From an uncultured Oscillospiraceae bacterium (GTDB lineage: Bacteria; Bacillota_A; Clostridia; Oscillospirales; Oscillospiraceae), in contig CAJTTS010000075.1 of NCBI GenBank assembly GCA_910579155.1, positions 1 through 16,430 of the forward strand: DNA of 16,430 nt. Reading direction: 5' to 3'. The notes beneath the pieces were generated by a model. That model had not been told where the DNA came from. It saw nothing but the letters and a program-made list of their open reading frames with translations, and searched no databases. Made by a program: the position numbers and the translations under genes. Shown here one piece after another: positions 12,684 through 16,430 of this stretch (positions are counted from its first letter, which is position 1; each line of letters opens with the position of its first letter).

Positions 12684-12837
12684 GTCGAACTTCAAGCTGT
12701 GAACAACGAGTTGAGGCCCATGTTTTATGGGCTTGGGCTTTCATGGCGCGAAGGGCGGCTTGCTGACCGGGGGCATTGCTATGCCCCTGCCTTTTCGTCA
12801 TGTAATCCGTCTTCCCGCCGTGGAAGACGGATTTTTT
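12684..12837 (+). promoter_or_regulatory. Attenuator leader of the ABC-F gene
   Basis: The leader folds into successive stems: GCCCAT/ATGGGC (12716-12732), GGGGCAT/ATGCCCC (12770-12787) and a terminator (12804-12833). GGCGCGAAG (12745-12753) can pair at 8 of 9 positions with CTTCCCGCC (12811-12819), which would disrupt the terminator and act as an antiterminator. This alternative pairing is my inference; the hairpins are directly visible. Confidence 0.55.
12804..12837 (+). terminator. Intrinsic terminator within the ABC-F leader
   Basis: AATCCGTCTTCC (12804-12815) and GGAAGACGGATT (12822-12833) form a perfect 12-bp stem with a 6-base loop, followed by TTTT. It lies only 24 bases before the ABC-F start codon, so it would block the gene unless overcome. 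Confidence 0.8.
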
Positions 12838-12861
12838 GTGTGTGGAAAGGAGCGGATGCGT

Positions 12862-14394
12862 ATGTTACAGGTGAAAAACCTCACCGTCACCCACAAAAAG
12901 GACCTGACCGTTCTGGTGGAGGGGCTGTCCTTTGTGCTCTCGCCCGGCGACCGGGCGGCGCTCATCGGCGAGGAGGGGAACGGCAAGTCCACCGTCCTCA
13001 AGCTGCTGTACAACCCCGCCTTGGCGGATCCCTACGCGGAGTGGACGGGGGAGATCGTGGACAAGGGGCTGCGCAAGGGCTATCTGGCCCAGGAGCTGAG
13101 CGCGGAGGAACTGGACCTGCCCGTGTGGGAGTTCTGCGGTTGCTCCCCGGCCTTTGAGGAGGCGGACCCCAAAGCCCTGGACCGGGCGGCCCGGCAGGTG
13201 GGGCTGGACGCGGAGCTGTTCTGGGACGGGCGGCCCATGTCCACCCTGTCCGGCGGCGAGCGGGTGAAGCTGCGGCTGGGGCTGCTGTTGCTGGACGGCC
13301 CGGACGTGCTGTTGCTGGACGAGCCCTCCAACGACCTGGACCTCCGGACTCTGGAGTGGCTGGAGGGGTTTTTGCTGGGCTGTCAAGTTCCGGTGCTGTA
13401 CATCTCCCACGATGAGGCGCTTTTGGAGCGCACTGCCAACGTGATTATCCACCTGGAGCGGTTGCGGCGGCGGACGGTGTCCCGGTGTGCCGTGACCCGG
13501 ACGGGGTACGCCCAATATGTGGCGGAGCGTTCCGCAGGGTTCGAGCGCCAGGAACAGCAGGCCCGGAAGGAGCGGGCGGAGTACGGCGCGAAGATGGAGA
13601 AATTCCGCCGGATCCACGACAGCGTGGAGCACCAGCTCGTCACCGTCAGCCGCCAGAACCCCGGCAAGGGGCGGCTGCTGAAAAAGAAGATGCACACGGT
13701 GCTGTCCATGGGCCGCCGTTTCCAGCGGGAGAAGGAGAACATGACCGCGAGCCCTGAGTGGGAGGAGGCCATCCTCACCGCCTTCGACGGGGGGAAGTCC
13801 GCCTTCCCGGCGGGGAAAACGGCGCTGCGGCTGGACCTGCCCGAGCTGAGGGCCGGGGAGCGGGTGCTGGCACGGGACGTGCGGTTGTGGGTGGACGGCC
13901 CGGAGAAGATTGGCATTGTGGGTCCCAACGGGGCGGGGAAGTCCACCCTGCTGAAGCGGGTGGCGGATGAGCTGCTGCCTCGGACCGACCTGCGGGCGGC
14001 GTATATGCCCCAGGACTACGGAGACCTGCTGTTAGGGGACAAAACCCCGGTGGAGTTGCTGGCCCCGTCGGGCCACAAGGACGACGTGACTCGCGCCCGC
14101 ACCCTGCTGGGCAACATGAAGTACAAGGCGGAGGAGATGGAGCACCCTGCGGCGGGGCTGTCCGGGGGCCAGCGGGCCAAGCTGCTGTTCCTGTCCATGG
14201 TGCTGAACGGGGCCAACGCGCTGGTGCTGGACGAGCCCACCCGAAACTTTTCGCCCCTGTCCGCGCCGGTGATCCGCCGGGCGCTGGAGGATTTCCCCGG
14301 AGTTATCATCAGCGTGTCCCATGACAGGCTGTATTTGGAGCAGGTGTGTACCCGGGTGCTGGAGCTGAGGCCGAATGGTTTATTCGAGCTTTGA
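12862..14394 (+). CDS. ABC-F family ATPase, probable ribosome-protection factor
   Basis: This 510-residue protein has two ATP-binding cassettes and no membrane segments, the ABC-F layout. Cassette 1 shows Walker A GEEGNGKST (36-44), signature LSGGE (129-133) and Walker B with D153-E154 (LLLDEPSNDLD). A charged inter-domain linker (about 225-295) would reach into the ribosome. Cassette 2 shows GPNGAGKST (354-362), LSGGQ (433-437) and D457-E458. ABC-F proteins of this size displace antibiotics from the ribosome or relieve stalling. The attenuator leader in front suggests an antibiotic-induced resistance gene rather than a housekeeping EttA or Uup. I chose the ATG at 12862, nine bases after AAAGGAG; an ATG two codons earlier is nearer the site. 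The drug class cannot be told from the sequence. Confidence 0.88.
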   Translation: MLQVKNLTVTHKKDLTVLVEGLSFVLSPGDRAALIGEEGNGKSTVLKLLYNPALADPYAEWTGEIVDKGLRKGYLAQELSAEELDLPVWEFCGCSPAFEEADPKALDRAARQVGLDAELFWDGRPMSTLSGGERVKLRLGLLLLDGPDVLLLDEPSNDLDLRTLEWLEGFLLGCQVPVLYISHDEALLERTANVIIHLERLRRRTVSRCAVTRTGYAQYVAERSAGFERQEQQARKERAEYGAKMEKFRRIHDSVEHQLVTVSRQNPGKGRLLKKKMHTVLSMGRRFQREKENMTASPEWEEAILTAFDGGKSAFPAGKTALRLDLPELRAGERVLARDVRLWVDGPEKIGIVGPNGAGKSTLLKRVADELLPRTDLRAAYMPQDYGDLLLGDKTPVELLAPSGHKDDVTRARTLLGNMKYKAEEMEHPAAGLSGGQRAKLLFLSMVLNGANALVLDEPTRNFSPLSAPVIRRALEDFPGVIISVSHDRLYLEQVCTRVLELRPNGLFEL

Positions 14395-14408
14395 GGGAGG
14401 AAAACGAG

Positions 14409-15044
14409 ATGAAAAAATTTGCAGTGATGCTATACCCGGACTTCTCTTTGCAGGAGATCACCTGCCTCACCTCCGCGCTGACCGTGTGGTTTGGGGAGCG
14501 GATCGACTTCATCGCCAGCGAAAACCGGGAGTACCGGAGTGAGGACGGCTTGCGGGTGCTGCCGGATAAGACCACGGCGGAGGCGAGAATCACGGATTAT
14601 GACTGTGTCATCCTGCCGGGGACCATTAACCCGCTGCCCGCGATGTTTGATGAAAAGCTGATCGGCTTCCTGAAGGACGGGGCCGATTCCGGCGTGGTGT
14701 TTGCGGCCATCTCCTCCGCCCCGATCCTGCTGTCCAAAGCGGGGGTTTTGAACGGGAAAAAATTCACCTCCGGTTATTTCATGCAGATGGCGGAGTCATT
14801 CCCATTTGTTGAAAAGGACAATTTTATACACCAGGGAATCATAGAGGACGGAAACGTCATCACCGGGATCGGCATGTTTTTCCGGGAATTTGCAGAGACG
14901 GTGTTGAGACGGTTTGGCTATGACGTCGGCAAAAGCTTTATGCGCCACACCCCGGCGGAGTTCACCGAGGAGGAGCTGACCTTTTACTGGTCGGAGGAGG
15001 AATACCGGGAGTTTTTAGACGAGCTGAAGGAATATCCCGTGTAA
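14409..15044 (+). CDS. DJ-1/PfpI-family protein lacking the nucleophilic cysteine
   Basis: This 211-residue protein has the flavodoxin-like fold of the DJ-1/PfpI superfamily: MKKFAVMLYPDFSLQEI at the start with a Glu (E16) at the expected active-site position, DYDCVILPG at 63-71, and the nucleophile-elbow region VVFAAISSAPILLSKAGVL. In active members the elbow reads A-I-C; here the Cys is replaced by Ser (S102). The protein may therefore be a non-catalytic or altered member. I chose the ATG at 14409, after GGAGG; the gene begins 14 bases after the ABC-F stop, so it shares the attenuated transcript. A link with antibiotic response is inferred only from this position. Confidence 0.8.
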   Translation: MKKFAVMLYPDFSLQEITCLTSALTVWFGERIDFIASENREYRSEDGLRVLPDKTTAEARITDYDCVILPGTINPLPAMFDEKLIGFLKDGADSGVVFAAISSAPILLSKAGVLNGKKFTSGYFMQMAESFPFVEKDNFIHQGIIEDGNVITGIGMFFREFAETVLRRFGYDVGKSFMRHTPAEFTEEELTFYWSEEEYREFLDELKEYPV

Positions 15045-15052
15045 AGACGGGC

Positions 15053-15088
15053 AAAAGGGCCCTGACCTTTGACGGTCAGGGCCCTTTT
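15053..15088. terminator. Perfect bidirectional terminator between DJ-1-like gene and ilvE
   Basis: AAAAGGGCCCTGACC (15053-15067) and GGTCAGGGCCCTTTT (15074-15088) form a 15-bp stem around TTTGAC. The A/T ends give a T-run on both strands, so it serves both convergent genes. Confidence 0.85.
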
Positions 15089-15105
15089 CGTGCGGTAAAT
15101 GCCGT

Positions 15106-16173
15106 TTATTCCACCGGGACGGTCCAACTGCGGGTGTCCTCCAGGGTTCCCCACTGGATGCCGGTAAGGGTGTCGTACAGCTTCTGAGTCAGCGGGCCGA
15201 TGTTCCCGCCGTTGACGGTTTCCTTGCGGTCCTCCCAGGCCAGCAGGCCGATGGGGGACACCACCGCCGCGGTGCCGGTGCCCCAGGCTTCCTCCAGGGC
15301 GCCCGCCTGGGCGGCGTCAAACAGCTCCTGAGCAGAGATGAGCCGCTCCTCCACCGGGATGCCCCAGCCGCGGATCAGCTCCAGGCAGCTTTTGCGGGTG
15401 ATGCCGGGCAGGACGGAGCCGGTGAGTTCCGGGGTAATGACGGCGCCGTTGATCTTGAACATCACGTTCATGGAGCCAACTTCCTCAATGTACTTGCGGT
15501 GGACGCCATCCAGCCACAGCACCTGGGAGAAGCCCTGCTCCTCCGCCCGTTCCCCAGCGCGGATGGAGGCGGCGTAGTTGCCGCCGCACTTGGTGAAGCC
15601 GGTGCCGCCCTTGACGGCGCGCACGTCCTCGTCCTCCACGTAGATTTTCACGGGGTTGATGCCCTCGGGGTAGTAGGCCCCCACGGGGCAGCAGATGACG
15701 GCGAACAGGTAGCTTTGGGAGGCGTGTACTCCCAGGCCGTTGTCGGTGGCGATGATGAAGGGGCGGATATACAGGGAGGTGCCCACCTTGCCGGGCACCC
15801 AGGATAGGTCTGCGCCCACCACGGCCTTGACGGCCTGGACGAAGTCGTCCTCAGGAATCTCGGGGATGCACAGGCGGCGGCAGGAGGAGTTCATCCGGCG
15901 TGCGTTCTCATAGGGGCGGAAGAGCTGTACCTTGCCGTCCGGGGTGCGGTAGGCCTTCATGCCCTCGAAAATCTCCTGGGCGTAGTGGAACACCATACAG
16001 GACAGCTCGAAGGGCAGGGGGCCGTAGGGGACCACCCGGGGGTCGTGCCAGCCCTGTCCGGAGTCGTAGTTCATGAGGAACATGTGGTCGGTGAAGGTTT
16101 TGCCGAAGACCAGGGTGTCCGGGTCGGGCTGGGGCTTAAGGGCTTCGGCGCGGGTGATTTTGATATCCAGCAT
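15106..16173 (-). CDS. ilvE: Branched-chain amino acid aminotransferase
   Basis: This 355-residue class IV PLP enzyme of the BCAT type II group transfers the amino group between glutamate and the 2-oxo acids of leucine, isoleucine and valine. The PLP lysine is K195 in GFTKCGGNYAAS. Other family marks are FHYAQEIFEGMKAY (62-75), RPYENARRM (86-94), SLYIRPF (133-139), YIEEVGSMNVMF (228-239) and the phosphate-binding region near TGTAAVVSP. Length fits the family. The ATG at 16173 has AAGGAG ten bases upstream. It stands alone as a monocistronic gene with its own promoter and a palindrome near its start of transcription, which hints at a repressor. Confidence 0.93.
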   Translation of the reverse strand: MLDIKITRAEALKPQPDPDTLVFGKTFTDHMFLMNYDSGQGWHDPRVVPYGPLPFELSCMVFHYAQEIFEGMKAYRTPDGKVQLFRPYENARRMNSSCRRLCIPEIPEDDFVQAVKAVVGADLSWVPGKVGTSLYIRPFIIATDNGLGVHASQSYLFAVICCPVGAYYPEGINPVKIYVEDEDVRAVKGGTGFTKCGGNYAASIRAGERAEEQGFSQVLWLDGVHRKYIEEVGSMNVMFKINGAVITPELTGSVLPGITRKSCLELIRGWGIPVEERLISAQELFDAAQAGALEEAWGTGTAAVVSPIGLLAWEDRKETVNGGNIGPLTQKLYDTLTGIQWGTLEDTRSWTVPVE

Positions 16174-16187
16174 AAGGAACCGCTCCT

Positions 16188-16200
16188 TTTACAATGTAAA
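16188..16200 (-). promoter_or_regulatory. Palindromic operator-like site in the ilvE leader
   Basis: TTTACA-A-TGTAAA is a perfect 13-base palindrome located 9-21 bases after the -10 box and right before the ribosome binding site. Its position suits repressor binding. It does not match the CodY consensus, and I cannot name its protein. Confidence 0.45.
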
Positions 16201-16208
16201 GTATTGAT

Positions 16209-16237
16209 ATTATATCAGCACTTTGCGCGCTATGCAA
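16209..16237 (-). promoter_or_regulatory. Promoter of ilvE
   Basis: On the minus strand TTGCAT (16237-16232), a 17-base spacer and perfect TATAAT (16214-16209) precede ilvE, giving a leader of only about 30 bases. Confidence 0.8.
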
Positions 16238-16284
16238 TGGTGATTTTTCTAAAGTGTAGATAATAAGAGTCTGTTTAAAAACTT

Positions 16285-16313
16285 TTGACATAAAGGACAA
16301 GGAGGAAGATAAT
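16285..16313 (+). promoter_or_regulatory. Promoter of the gene at the right edge
   Basis: TTGACA (16285-16290), a 17-base spacer and GATAAT (16308-16313) lie about 35 bases before the first start codon of the edge gene. The box sequences are near consensus. Confidence 0.7.
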
Positions 16314-16346
16314 AGAGGAAGATAAAAAAGGAAAACCAAGTGGGAG

Positions 16347-16430
16347 ATGGGAGAAATGCAACAAAACCCAAGTGGCATCAGCCGGGAAGAATATAACCTG
16401 ATCCGAGAGGATTTGGAAGGGGCAAAGAAA
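16347..16430 (+). CDS. Start of an unidentified gene, cut by the window edge
   Basis: An open frame begins at ATG 16347 and runs to the end of the window (28 codons: MGEMQQNPSG, then ISREEYNLIREDLEGAKK). A second ATG at 16356 lies nine bases after GGGAG and may be the true start. The visible residues are polar and helical. They are too few to identify the product. A good promoter just upstream supports a real gene. Confidence 0.5.
   Translation, partial: MGEMQQNPSGISREEYNLIREDLEGAKK

Noticed and set aside
16174..16346. T-box or riboswitch upstream of ilvE
   Set aside because: The promoter leaves a leader of only about 30 bases, too short for a T-box or known riboswitch.

Overview
The window joins two kinds of DNA. 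Positions 1 to about 5290 are a lower-GC, low-density mobile-element segment: a primase-polymerase gene, a broken downstream gene, a phage-type repressor, a small cargo operon and an unknown small protein. From about 5290 to the right edge the DNA is GC-rich, densely packed chromosome. Strong AGGAGG ribosome binding sites, TTGACA/TATAAT promoters with 17-base spacers, a reverse rubrerythrin under a PerR repressor and an ABC-F gene with an attenuator leader suggest an anaerobic Gram-positive bacterium of the Clostridia, probably a GC-rich Oscillospiraceae-type gut lineage. That placement is an inference from style and gene content; no rRNA is present.

Element (1-5290). On the minus strand, an archaeo-eukaryotic-type primase gene (2184-1159) leads into a second gene (1120-8) that is cut by one in-frame amber codon at 845-847. 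An XRE repressor (3009-2650) is divergent from a two-gene plus-strand operon: a PH/SHOCT membrane protein and a lipoprotein. Three copies of a 12-base motif lie between them and are probable operators. A minus-strand gene of unknown function (4855-4433) shares with the primase gene a similar promoter and leader carrying a conserved small hairpin. Two related GC-rich hairpins follow the two plus-strand genes. No integrase lies in the window, so the element must continue to the left. Its right end probably lies near three TTGCACA repeats at 5227-5286, next to the terminator of the perR operon.

Chromosome, left part (5290-10700). perR, reverse rubrerythrin and a 58-residue BFD-like [2Fe-2S] protein form a minus-strand peroxide-defence operon with a PerR-box-like operator. 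A histidine kinase without a partner regulator follows on the plus strand. It converges on a NYN-domain RNase-like gene across a shared bidirectional terminator. Then come an ECF sigma factor and its probable membrane anti-sigma partner, whose outer region carries two tandem CxxC repeats.

Chromosome, right part (10700-16430). A WYL-type regulator and an unknown cysteine-motif protein come first. They are followed by an ABC-F ATPase gene preceded by a strong promoter, a three-codon upstream ORF (MRK) and an intrinsic terminator, which together look like ribosome-mediated attenuation. A DJ-1/PfpI-family gene that has Ser where the catalytic Cys is expected is co-transcribed with the ABC-F gene. 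A branched-chain aminotransferase gene faces them across a perfect bidirectional terminator. The start of one more plus-strand gene runs off the right edge.
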